From: Lentimicrobium sp. L6
GTDB taxonomy: Bacteria; Bacteroidota; Bacteroidia; Bacteroidales; UBA12170
DNA length: 64,000 bases
Reading direction: 5' to 3'
NCBI RefSeq assembly: GCF_013166655.1
Contig: NZ_JABKCA010000022.1
Span: 1-64,000 of the forward strand
Shown: positions 26,660 to 36,600 of the stretch, piece by piece
Position numbering within the stretch: position 1 is the first letter of the stretch
Layout of the letters: every line of letters begins with the position of its first letter
Notes under the pieces: model-generated
The model's database searches: none
Seen by the model: the letters and a program-made list of their open reading frames with translations, nothing else
Told to the model about the DNA's origin: nothing
Made by a program: the position numbers and the translations under genes

Positions 26660-27931
26660 CTATAGCTTTTTCCAAAGTCTGTTGGCTTGTTCTTTTGTGA
26701 ATTTCCAAACTTCTTCTTCATTTATGGTTTGGAGGATTCTATCTTTTATGATTAGTTTTCCATTTGAGATAACATCGGTAACCATGTTTGAGGACCAACC
26801 AAATATAAAATGCCCCAAGAAATTATTTTGATTAAAGTCTGTTGGGCTTGGATAATCAAGAATGACCAAGTTGTTTTCTCCATCTCCTTTGAAACCATTG
26901 ATAGCTAAATAATGATGAACTTTTCTAAAACGCTCATAAGCAGAAACGAAATCGATATTGTCTTTTGCTTGCCCTGAGAAGAAAGCTGTTTGTGCAGAAC
27001 GAATCATATCACTATGCATTCCATCAGTTCCCAGCATAATTCTATCTCCCAAGTTTTTTCCATTGAAAAGCCCCACATTATTATTCAAATTGCTTTCCAT
27101 GTTCTGCACTACAAATGCTTTTCCGTCTCTAATCAAGTCCCGTTCCTTATTATCAATATGCAGACAATGACCTAAAATAGATTTTGAGGATTCTAAAACA
27201 CCAAACTCGTTTAGTCTTTCCACCACTCGTTTGCCATGTTTCTGCAAACACTGCTCTTGGTCATAGAAATCTTCAGCTGTGTGGATATGAATGCCGGAAT
27301 CTTTCTTCCTCATTAAATCTACAGCTCGTTTCATGGTTTCATCACCTACCGTAAAAGAAGCATGCAAGCCCACCAAAGCCTGATGATGATTCAGATATTC
27401 TTCACTTTCTTCTAAGCCCTCCTCAGCAATAGCAATGCCATCTCTGTCGGATATTTCATAACAAAGCAAATGGTCAACTCCTACTTTGTCAAAAGCTTTA
27501 GCCATGATTTCCAAGGAACCCTTCACATGATTTGGTGAGGCATGATGATCAATAACAAAAGTAGAACCAGATTTAGCACAGGCAATGGCCGTAGCCAAAG
27601 CACTGGCTTCAATCATCTCTTTATCCAATGATTTATCTAAATTCCACCAGATATACTGTAAAATCTCTAAAAAGTTATGCGGTGAATTCTTTGGAGCTGG
27701 CATTCCTCGACTTAAGGCAGAATAAGCATGGTGGTGGCCAACAGCGAAGGATTTGGTCACAAATCTCCCTTGACAATCGATAATCTGATCATCTTCAGAG
27801 ATTGATATTTTATCAAAACCATCGAAAAACGCTAAGCTTTCATCGATTCCTTCATTTACTTTTATATTGGTGTCTGAGAATTCTAATGTTTCCCAGTTGA
27901 TGTATTTTGTGTTTTTTAGGATTAGTGACAT
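26660..27931 (-). CDS. ssnA: SsnA-family aminohydrolase (guanine deaminase-like)
   Basis: A 423-residue amidohydrolase-superfamily enzyme of the SsnA branch, related to guanine and chlorohydrolase-type deaminases. Metal and substrate residues are visible in 'GHHHAYSALSRG', 'GLHASFTV', 'IHIHTAED', 'LGHCLHID' and 'LGTDGMHSD'. The ATG at 27931 gives the usual SsnA start (MSLILKN). An in-frame codon at 27964 would start inside a hairpin and add 11 unconserved residues. SsnA proteins occur with xdhD, ygfK and hyuA and probably remove an amino group from a purine or its ring-opened product. The exact substrate is unknown. Confidence 0.9.
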   Translation of the reverse strand: MSLILKNTKYINWETLEFSDTNIKVNEGIDESLAFFDGFDKISISEDDQIIDCQGRFVTKSFAVGHHHAYSALSRGMPAPKNSPHNFLEILQYIWWNLDKSLDKEMIEASALATAIACAKSGSTFVIDHHASPNHVKGSLEIMAKAFDKVGVDHLLCYEISDRDGIAIAEEGLEESEEYLNHHQALVGLHASFTVGDETMKRAVDLMRKKDSGIHIHTAEDFYDQEQCLQKHGKRVVERLNEFGVLESSKSILGHCLHIDNKERDLIRDGKAFVVQNMESNLNNNVGLFNGKNLGDRIMLGTDGMHSDMIRSAQTAFFSGQAKDNIDFVSAYERFRKVHHYLAINGFKGDGENNLVILDYPSPTDFNQNNFLGHFIFGWSSNMVTDVISNGKLIIKDRILQTINEEEVWKFTKEQANRLWKKL

Positions 27932-27959
27932 ATTCTTAATCTTCAAATCGTTTAAAAGC

Positions 27960-27979
27960 CACAACTCGGGAGAGTTGTG
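27960..27979. repeat. Hairpin between xdhD and ssnA
   Basis: CACAACTC (27960-27967) and GAGTTGTG (27972-27979) form a perfect 8-bp stem with a GGGA loop. It lies in the 60-bp gap between the xdhD stop and the chosen ssnA start, so it would sit in the intergenic part of a shared mRNA. Confidence 0.65.
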
Positions 27980-27991
27980 CTACTTGTATTC

Positions 27992-30538
27992 TTATTTACT
28001 TAGTGGTAGTTTATATCTTCGTACTCCATCAAAGCTATAAAAAGCATTGGCCACAGCGGCAGCGGTTGGAACCAGTCCGATTTCTCCAATTCCCTTGGCT
28101 CCGTATGGACCCACAGGGTCTTTTACCTCTACTCCTTTCACTATGATTTCTGGAGTTTCATGAGCTCGTAGCACTCCCAATTGCCGCATTTTATCTGATA
28201 CCAGAAATCCATCTTTCATGGGCAAATCTTCCGTTAAGGCATATCCCAAACCCATGTGAACTCCGCCTTCTATCTGACCTTCGAATAACATGGGATTCAT
28301 GATTTTTCCGGCATCATGTGCCGCAACCATTTTTTCAATATTACCCTCCTCATTCAATACACAAAGTTGGGCAGCATATCCATAGGAATAGTGAATGATA
28401 GGATTTTCGACATCAGCTCCGGGCTTAGTGGTCCAGTCGCAAACAAAAGCACCTCTATAGGTTTTTCCTACCAATTGGAGGAGGGTATTTGTAGTTAAAT
28501 CCTTCTTCAAATTTTGAGCCGCATTTATAACTGCCAATCCCACCAAAGCGGTGGCACGAGAAGAGGTAGTCATACCAGTTTTAATCTGAGCTTCGGTATC
28601 TACTTTTACTTCTATAATTGAAGGCGAAATCCCAGTTTCTTCACATAAGGTTTGGAGTGCCATATTATGAACACCCTGTCCCATCTCTGTCCAACCATGT
28701 TGTAATAAAACTTTATCTTCTGAGATGATTTCAATAATCACTTTAGATTCATCTTGCATTCCATTTCCAACACCTGAGTTTTTAATGGCACATGCTAAGC
28801 CCACAAATTTGTTTTCATAAAAATCCTCTTTCAGTGCATCTAGACATTGTCTTAATCCAACACCCTGTAATTGTTGCCCGGTGGAAGTTGTTAAACCATC
28901 CATCAATGCATTATCATAACGAAATTTCCATCGGTCAAAATTCCCTTGCTCACAAATATCATCTATACAACTTTCTAAAGCAAAAGCCACCTGATTGGCA
29001 CCAAAACCACGCATGGCACCACAGGGAATATTATTGGTATAGACGGTCTTGGCTTCAATATCTATTTGCGGAATAAAATAACCACCAGAAGCATGACCAG
29101 CTACTCTTTCCATCACCTTCATTCCTACAGAAGCATAGGCTCCAGTATCTCCAACTGCTTTTAACTTTAAGGCGGTGAGCTTTCCTTCTTTATTAGCAGC
29201 CACAGAAATATCCATAAAAACAGGATGTCGTTTGGGGTGCAATATGATGGATTCTTCTCTCCTTAAGGTAATCTTTACCGGACGATTCATTAGAAACGAA
29301 AACAATGCAGTATGACCTTGGATGCTCAAATCTTCCTTACCACCAAAACCTCCACCATTTGGAACCAGAACCACTCTTACTTGTTCTTCTTGTAATCCTA
29401 AAATCATGGCCACTTGTCTACGGTCCTCATAAACACCTTGACTTTGACTAAACAATTCCATCCCTCCTTTTCCATCGGGACGAGCCACGGCAGCTTCTTT
29501 TTCTAGAAATGCATGCTCTATTCTTTGGGTTTCATAATTCCCAGAACTTACAAAGGCAGATTCCTCAATGGCTTTGTCAGCATCACCAATGGTAAACTGA
29601 CAAGTATCGAAATGATTGGGTCTTTCTTGATGTACAGCTGCTCCATCAATGGCTTTAAAAACATCGGTTTCTGGTTCAAGCACCTCATAATCTACTTCAA
29701 TAAGTGCAATAGCTTCTCTGGCAATTTGATCGGAATCGGCAATCACACCAACAATAACATCCCCAATGAAATGCGTAGTCTTGCCCTCCTCTATCATCAC
29801 CGACCAATCCTGTAAAATCAACCCCACAACCTTCTCACCTGGTATGTCTTTAGCTAATACCACACGATGGACACCGGGATATCTTTCTGCCTCAGCAGTG
29901 TTTATTTTCAGCACCTTAGCCTTGGGATAATCGGAAAATTTTAATGCGGCAAATAACATATCATCAAAGAAGATATCATCCACAAAATCTCGTTGACCGA
30001 TAGCTGTTTCATAAGCTTGATATTTAGGCTCAGCTACACCAATCTTACCTGAAGTCTGAGTTACTTCTAAGGACTTATTTTCACAAATATGCGCACCTGC
30101 ATATTGAATGGCCTCCTCAATTTTTTTATATCCCGTACAACGGCAAAGATGAGGCTTTATAGCTTTTTGAATTTCTTCGATACTAGGATTGGGATTATTC
30201 TGTAATAAGACTTTGGTTCTACTTATAAATCCTGGAGAACAAAAACCACATTGCACTGCACCTTTATTTACAAATGCCTTAGCGATGGTATCTAAAACAT
30301 ATTTCGGAAATCCTTCAGGAGTGAATATCTCAGCCCCATCGAGTCTTTGCATTTTGGTCACGCAAGATAAAACTGCTTTACCATTGACTTCCACTGTACA
30401 AGCCCCACAGGCCGCTTGCCCTGAACAGCCATCTTTAACCGCTGTTAGATGTTGGTCTAGACGTAAATACGACAATAAGGATTGATTCAAATCTCCATCG
30501 TAATGATGTTTTTCTCCGTTTAATGTGAAATTAATCAT
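27992..30538 (-). CDS. xdhD: XdhD-like molybdenum hydroxylase (2Fe-2S plus Mo domains)
   Basis: An 848-residue xanthine-dehydrogenase-family protein. The N-terminal plant-type ferredoxin domain has Cys38, 44, 47 and 59. A second 2Fe-2S helical domain has Cys97, 100, 132 and 134. A long molybdopterin-binding part follows with 'GGGFGGKED', 'GAMRGFGANQ', 'MGQGVHN' and the active-site Glu in 'GAKGIGEIG'. No FAD domain is present, so electrons must leave through another protein. It is closest in layout to E. coli XdhD, a family linked to a labile selenium cofactor. Hydroxylation or reductive dehydroxylation of a purine is the expected reaction. Its start overlaps the stop of the upstream PLP enzyme (ATGA), indicating tight coupling. 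Confidence 0.9.
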   Translation of the reverse strand: MINFTLNGEKHHYDGDLNQSLLSYLRLDQHLTAVKDGCSGQAACGACTVEVNGKAVLSCVTKMQRLDGAEIFTPEGFPKYVLDTIAKAFVNKGAVQCGFCSPGFISRTKVLLQNNPNPSIEEIQKAIKPHLCRCTGYKKIEEAIQYAGAHICENKSLEVTQTSGKIGVAEPKYQAYETAIGQRDFVDDIFFDDMLFAALKFSDYPKAKVLKINTAEAERYPGVHRVVLAKDIPGEKVVGLILQDWSVMIEEGKTTHFIGDVIVGVIADSDQIAREAIALIEVDYEVLEPETDVFKAIDGAAVHQERPNHFDTCQFTIGDADKAIEESAFVSSGNYETQRIEHAFLEKEAAVARPDGKGGMELFSQSQGVYEDRRQVAMILGLQEEQVRVVLVPNGGGFGGKEDLSIQGHTALFSFLMNRPVKITLRREESIILHPKRHPVFMDISVAANKEGKLTALKLKAVGDTGAYASVGMKVMERVAGHASGGYFIPQIDIEAKTVYTNNIPCGAMRGFGANQVAFALESCIDDICEQGNFDRWKFRYDNALMDGLTTSTGQQLQGVGLRQCLDALKEDFYENKFVGLACAIKNSGVGNGMQDESKVIIEIISEDKVLLQHGWTEMGQGVHNMALQTLCEETGISPSIIEVKVDTEAQIKTGMTTSSRATALVGLAVINAAQNLKKDLTTNTLLQLVGKTYRGAFVCDWTTKPGADVENPIIHYSYGYAAQLCVLNEEGNIEKMVAAHDAGKIMNPMLFEGQIEGGVHMGLGYALTEDLPMKDGFLVSDKMRQLGVLRAHETPEIIVKGVEVKDPVGPYGAKGIGEIGLVPTAAAVANAFYSFDGVRRYKLPLSK

Positions 30539-31773
30539 GACATTAAGTTTTTAAGTTCATCTAAGGATGGTTTTATAGATTTTGGCATATTGATGATTTG
30601 GCTGATGGCTTTTAAATCTTTAAGTCCGCTACCCGTCAGCAAGACTATGACTGAGGAGTCTTTTGGAATTAGATTTTGAGATTTCCATTTTTCAAATCCA
30701 GCAAAAGCAGCAGAAGCAGCAGGCTCAGCAAACAAGCCTGTTTCTTTAGACAAAATAGAGGATGCTTTTAAAATTTCTTGATCGCTAACAGTCAACCATT
30801 TTCCAATATAATTTTGAATAAATTGTTGAGCCATATTAAAGTTTCGAGGAATATCCACAGAAATGGAATCCGCCACGGTATGGCTTTCCTCTACATGAAA
30901 AGTTTTACAACCAATATTTCGGACTAGATTATCACTATTCTCAGCTTGAACTGCTATTATGGTGGGTAATTTATTGATGATTCCCAATTTCAACAAATCT
31001 TCGAAGCCTTTATATACTCCACTGATAATAACCCCATCACCCACAGGAACGAAGATGAAATCAGGAATCTCCTCTCCCATTTGTTCAAATAACTCATAGG
31101 AAACGGTTTTCTTTCCTTCAATAGTCAAGGGATTAAAGGCAGTATTTCGATTATACCACCCAAACTCTTCTGTGGCTTTTATACTGAAATCGAATGCATC
31201 ATCATAAGTTCCTTTTACTGGAACTATCTGCGCACCATACATTAAAATCTGACTCAATTTTGCTATTGGAGCTGCTTCTGGAACCATAATAATGGCCTTT
31301 TGATTTTGGGCAGCGCAAATTCCGGCTAAGGAAGAACCCGCATTTCCTGTTGAAGCAGCAACAATAGTTTCAAAACCCTGTTCCTTTGCATAAGCAGAAA
31401 CTACTGCCGAAGCTCTATCTTTAAAGGAATAAGTAGGATTCTGGGAATCGTCTTTTAGGAAAAGTCTGAAATTGAGTATTTCATTCTCAAACTTCTTGAT
31501 ACAGTATAATGGAGTTTGTCCTACTCTAAGATTGGGTAGGCTTTCTAGGTTTTGAATGGGTAATAAATCTAGGAATTGATTTTGTTTAAGGGTTTTAAAA
31601 TCCACTCCTTTGTCCTGCATCTTCTTGTAATTATAAATTGCTTTAAGAACTCCCTTTGGAGGTTGATCTGTTGGGGCATCTTTACTACATATTGGACAGA
31701 GATATTTTGTTTCGGATTCCTTGTGTGTTTTTCCGCAGTCGGTACATTGGTAGTGGAACTTTGAGTTAACCAT
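30535..31773 (-). CDS. Threonine-synthase-like PLP enzyme with N-terminal zinc ribbon
   Basis: A 412-residue fold-type II PLP enzyme. A zinc ribbon comes first (Cys10, Cys13, Cys26, Cys29), then the catalytic domain with the Schiff-base lysine in 'SFKDR' (Lys118), the phosphate loop 'STGNAGSS' and a C-terminal 'LLTGSG'. By motif it is nearest to threonine synthase. However, it overlaps xdhD by four bases and sits where E. coli carries ygeX, a diaminopropionate ammonia-lyase of the same fold. A role in eliminating ammonia from an amino acid released during purine breakdown is therefore plausible (inference). Ordinary threonine synthesis remains possible. Confidence 0.7.
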   Translation of the reverse strand: MVNSKFHYQCTDCGKTHKESETKYLCPICSKDAPTDQPPKGVLKAIYNYKKMQDKGVDFKTLKQNQFLDLLPIQNLESLPNLRVGQTPLYCIKKFENEILNFRLFLKDDSQNPTYSFKDRASAVVSAYAKEQGFETIVAASTGNAGSSLAGICAAQNQKAIIMVPEAAPIAKLSQILMYGAQIVPVKGTYDDAFDFSIKATEEFGWYNRNTAFNPLTIEGKKTVSYELFEQMGEEIPDFIFVPVGDGVIISGVYKGFEDLLKLGIINKLPTIIAVQAENSDNLVRNIGCKTFHVEESHTVADSISVDIPRNFNMAQQFIQNYIGKWLTVSDQEILKASSILSKETGLFAEPAASAAFAGFEKWKSQNLIPKDSSVIVLLTGSGLKDLKAISQIINMPKSIKPSLDELKNLMS

Positions 31774-32122
31774 TTAATTTCGTTTTTTATTACTTCTATT
31801 CTCATACAAAGCCGCAGAGACGCAAAGAGTAATCTAATATACTAACAAATCTGCAATTTATTTACAAAACATAAGCTCTAGCGGATTTTCAATTTGCTAC
31901 TAACAAAACACATCGGATTACAAATCCGATGGAGCGCAATGCCCGAGTTAATAGTTTAAACAAGAAAGCTTGAATTACTCACAAATAGTACAGCTTGTTT
32001 TGTGTTCGTGAGCTCCTTTCAGTCGGTTCGAGACTTGTACAGCCTTCTATATGTGAGTTTACTTTCCTTAAACGACCATTTAGAAGGCGAGCCTAATGAT
32101 TAAGTCAAGCTTTATTGGAAAA
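31774..32122. repeat. 349-bp gap between the two PLP genes, with a palindrome
   Basis: It contains CGCAGAGACGCAAAGA-type repeat sequence (31808-31824) and a perfect palindrome, CATCGGATT/AATCCGATG with a 3-base loop (31911-31931). A further stretch (31978-32100) has a CTCACAAATAGTACAG segment and a later TGTACAG...TGTGAG that partly mirrors it. No reading frame and no full promoter were seen. It divides the minus-strand genes into two likely transcription units. Confidence 0.5.
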
Positions 32123-33595
32123 CTAATTATACTCTTTTGCTACTCCTGTCCTCTCGTTAAACGCTTCTATCTTTTCATCCCATTCGTCTACTTTGGCGTA
32201 TCGTGATTTCCAATAATTCTCATCATACCATTGGGCATTGAGTTCTTCTACTGTTTTTCCTTGCTGTTCTATCCATGTGAAATATTTAAGATTGTGCATT
32301 CGCTTCTTCTCGTAATAATTCATTTCAATCATGTGATCGATATTTAAGCCTAACATATCTGCTTCAAAACTAACGGCTGCATCTCTATTGGTAAACTCAC
32401 CATGAAGTTCTTTCTCTTCAGTTAAGCGTGATTGATACATTTCCATGGAATCTGTAGCAACAGAGAATACCACATCGTTCTCTGTCATCTCATAATACTT
32501 AGCCAACTTAATAGAACCCATCAAATTAGCAATGGAAGAAATTCCTAAATGATGAAGATGATCAACTACTGTTGGATCTATTTTCAATTCATTCTTTAAA
32601 TAATCGTGGCCTGCTTTCTCATTAAACAAGCGCATCAATCGGATGTTAGGATTATCATCGATTCCAGCTACCATATCCATATTTCTGATATTATGTATCC
32701 ATGGAACATGCTTATCACCTATACCTTCGATACGGTGCTCTCCATATCCATTTTCCAATAAAGTAGGACATTGCAAAGCTTCTCCAGCACAGACTTTAAG
32801 GTTTGGATATACCTCTCTTAAATAATCGGCACTACCCAAAGTACCAGCAGAACCTTGAGTGAGGAACATTCCAGCAAAGCGATCTCCATCATTTTTTACT
32901 TGATTAAAAACCTCCTCCATGGCATGACCAGTTACCGCATAATGCCATAATGGATTTCCTATTTCTTCAAACTGATTGAGATTAACAATACTATCTCCTC
33001 TTTCGGCTTGTAATTCTTTTACTTTATCGTAAATCTCCTTCACATTACTTTCGGTTCCAGGAGTCGCAAAAACCTCAGCTCCTACTTTGTGTAACCAATC
33101 GAAACGCTCTTTGGACATTCCTTCTGGTAAAACAGCAATGGATTCACAACCTAAAAGGTAGGAATCGTATGCTCCTCCTCTACAGTAATTTCCGGTAGAT
33201 GGCCAAAGTGCTTTTTGTCGAGTGGGATCGAAACGCCCATCGATTAGCTTCTCTACCAAAGGTCCAAATGTAGCACCTACTTTATGTGCTCCAGTTGGAA
33301 AATATTTTCCAATTAATAAGATAACCCTTGCTTTTGTTCCTGTGAGTTCAGAAGGCAGTTCCAAAAAATTCACATCTCCAAAACCTCCACCCGATTTCAC
33401 CGGTTCATTCTTCCAGTTGATACGAAATAAATTCAGAGAGTTTAAATCCCACAATCCTATATTTTTTAGTTTATCCTTGATCTTTTCTGGTATCAGATCC
33501 GGATTTCTCATTTGTTTATAAGTTGGTAATATAATATGTCTTTCACGACATCTCTGAATAGTGTTTTTTAATACAGATTCGTTAGTGCTCATCAT
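32123..33595 (-). CDS. Fold-type II PLP-dependent enzyme of unknown substrate
   Basis: A 490-residue cysteine-synthase/tryptophan-synthase-beta superfamily protein. The lysine in 'TGAHKVGATFG' (Lys105) is the expected PLP Schiff base. 'STGNYCRGGAYDSYLLG' is the phosphate-loop region, and a glycine-rich 'LTQGSAGTLGSADYL' lies further on. The N-terminal 85 residues and the long C-terminal helical extension are not typical of cysteine synthase. It begins 23 bp after ygfK and should be co-transcribed with it. A lyase or ammonia-eliminating role in the purine pathway is inferred from context only. Either of two consecutive ATGs (33595 or 33592) may be used. Confidence 0.7.
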   Translation of the reverse strand: MMSTNESVLKNTIQRCRERHIILPTYKQMRNPDLIPEKIKDKLKNIGLWDLNSLNLFRINWKNEPVKSGGGFGDVNFLELPSELTGTKARVILLIGKYFPTGAHKVGATFGPLVEKLIDGRFDPTRQKALWPSTGNYCRGGAYDSYLLGCESIAVLPEGMSKERFDWLHKVGAEVFATPGTESNVKEIYDKVKELQAERGDSIVNLNQFEEIGNPLWHYAVTGHAMEEVFNQVKNDGDRFAGMFLTQGSAGTLGSADYLREVYPNLKVCAGEALQCPTLLENGYGEHRIEGIGDKHVPWIHNIRNMDMVAGIDDNPNIRLMRLFNEKAGHDYLKNELKIDPTVVDHLHHLGISSIANLMGSIKLAKYYEMTENDVVFSVATDSMEMYQSRLTEEKELHGEFTNRDAAVSFEADMLGLNIDHMIEMNYYEKKRMHNLKYFTWIEQQGKTVEELNAQWYDENYWKSRYAKVDEWDEKIEAFNERTGVAKEYN

Positions 33596-33618
33596 TTTCG
33601 TATTTATATGTTCTCTAT

Positions 33619-36600
33619 TTATTTTCTTAAAAAATCTTTGGCTCCTTGCAGTAGCAAACTCATTTGAGCGGCTATGGATAAGTCAATTTCGAAGTTTGTT
33701 TTTTCTTTTATTTTTATTTCAATAGGCTGAATGTTTTTATCTAGTGTTAAACGATAGTTTTGTGTTTCAAATTCTAAGGACCCCTCCTTATATCTTAAGT
33801 TATATTTATTTTGTTCTTTATAAAACAGGAGTTCTGTTATTCCTCCTTCTGTATTCAAATAACAACCCTCTTTTTCTTTCTCAAATTCCTCGATTGTTAA
33901 GTATAAATGTGGTTTTTCTTGATATGGAGCTCCTGAAGAAGGACAGAAAGTATTACAGTTTCCGCATTGATTACACCAATCGGCTATATGAAGAATTTGC
34001 TGTGATTGACTTATATTAAAAGGATACGCTTCTTCTTTCTCCATTTCCCCTTGTCTAACTTTAATATTTTGAAGCTGGAGATTTTGAGGAGTCACTGCAT
34101 AGGCATGGAAAGCTAAATTTGGACAAACCGTGGTGCAAATATTACAAACTTCATCGCATAATAGGCAACGAGAAGCCTCTTCCATGGCTTGTTCCTTAGT
34201 CAAGGTAGTTGAAACGAGTTTAAAATTCTTCCTGTCATTGAGATTTGTTTCAATGGGTGTTTGAGCCGCTATTCTCTTGGATTTCTTTAGCATCAATTCC
34301 TTGACAGACTTGGCTTCTCTTTTCTCTTGATGTACAGAAACATATTCCAAACCTAGATTTTCTAGAATTTCCTGAGCTGCTTTTCTTCCATCTCCAATGG
34401 CATTGATGGCTGTTGAGGCGCCACGCAAAGCATCACCTCCAATATACACTTGAGGAAGCTTGGTTTGATATTTTCCTTTTTGAATTTTTAATTCATCAGC
34501 TGTAGCAAAATCTATATCTAAATCTTGGCCAATAGCAGGAATGATGGTATCAGCTAAGATTTCAAAATCAGAACCTGTTATCTCTGTGATAGAAGCTCTT
34601 CCCGACTCGTCTTTCTTCCCCAAACTCATTTTACAACAAAGTAAGGATTGTACCTTGCCATTCTCAGTCTTGATTTCTAATGGAGCAGCGAGTTGAACGA
34701 TTTCAACACCCTCCTCTAAAACGGCTTTTATTTCGCCCAAATCAGCTGGCATTTGCTTGATGGTTCTTCTGTAAACGATAGTTACTTTTCCATTCTTGCC
34801 AACCATTCTATAAGCTGTTCTGGCAGCATCCATAGCTGTATTCCCCCCACCGATGATGATGACGTTCTTTGCTATTCCACTAGGTTTATTATCTTTTACT
34901 TTGAAGAGAAAATCTAAGGGATCTAAAACACCCTCCGCTTTTATTCCATCAATATTTAAAGCTTTTGAGACCTGAGCTCCAGCACCAATAAAGATGGCCT
35001 GATTCTCCTTTTGAAGCTTTTGAAATTCTTGCTTCTTAATTAGATGATTATAATGAACCTTTACACCTGCATCTATAATTTTTTGCATATCGAAACCGAT
35101 GGCCTCATCGGTCAATCGGAAGGAAGGGATAGCACCAGATGCCATTCCACCACCTTGCTCTTTTGACTCGTAAACATTTACTTCTACACCAGCAATGGCT
35201 AAATAATAAGCACAAGATAAGCCTGCGGGTCCAGCTCCAATAATGGCTGCTTTTTTATCTCCAATTTTTTCTTGATGCCCTCCTCCGTTCTTCTTAGCCT
35301 CTTCTGCTATAAATCTTTTTATTTCTCTTATGAGTAAAGGGCTGTCATAATTGATTCTGGTACATTTCGTTTGACAAAGGTGATCACAAACCATTCCTGT
35401 TGTTAATGGAAAAGGATTGGTTTCCTTAATGACTTGTGCTGCTTTTTCAAAATCGCCTTTTGCAGTATAATGCATATAATCAGGGATGCCTTGATTGGTT
35501 GGACAAGTATCCACACATGGCGCATGAGCACAATCGAAATATCCGAGTTCTCTATCGGTTTTGATACTTGGATCGTTAAATCCATTCTTCTTATAGGCCT
35601 TATTATTCTTTAATTCTTCTATATATTTTTCCAAATAATCGAAAGAGGATTCTGCTTTCTCAATTTTTTCTAGAGCTTGAATATACTGTTGCAATCTGGT
35701 ATATCCACCAGGTTTCAAGAGGTCACTACAAACGGTAACTGGTGACAATCCGCAATTTATTATATCTTGAATATTAAAAGCATCAGCACCACCAGAAAAG
35801 GAAATATCCAATTCATTATTGAATTCTTTTTGGAGTTTATAGGCCACATTCATGGATATCACATGCAAAGCCTTTCCACTCATATACATCATTTCCTCAT
35901 TTGAAGGAAATACTTCTTTATGATTGGCACTCTCCAAAGTATTGGTGAGCTTTAAACTGAAACAAACATCTTGTTCTTTTGCCTTAGTACTAAGGTTTTT
36001 GATGATTCCGAGCGCATCTTTATATTTTAAATCGTGCTCAAAAGCAATATCTGGAACCTGAGTTTCAAATCCCGATGCTTTCATTATTTCATGCAGCTTT
36101 TCCTTTCCTAAAAGTGTAGGATTTAGTTTAATGGCAGTGTGAATCTTCTTTTCCGTGATCAGATACGCTCCAATTTTTTCAATTTCATCAGAAGGACAAC
36201 CATGCATAGTGGATAGCGTGATATTATTAGAAAGTTGAGGATTAATTGACAAATTCAAAACATTGGGATAAATATGTTTAATGCTTTCTATCTTTTCAAC
36301 TAATTCGTCAGAAGCATCATCCATCTTCTCGAAAAACCACTGCACATTATCTTTGAGGATGCCTTCGTAATTATAACCTATACTCATATTGAAAATAAGT
36401 CCAGGTTCTATGGAATCCATCCAGCCGAATTTGTCTCTTAAGATATGAATGATAATCCAAGCATTTAAATACTGCTTAAAGGATTGATGTATTTTCAATT
36501 CCTGAGACCACTCGCAATTATAACCTTCGTCTTGCATGTCGATACAAGGTTTAGAAACCTCAAGTTCATCGAGTGTTTGAATGGTTTTGAGCTCAATAAA

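Noticed and set aside
27932-27964. Eleven extra residues at the N-terminus of ssnA
   Set aside because: The start would lie inside a hairpin, and the family start matches the ATG at 27931.
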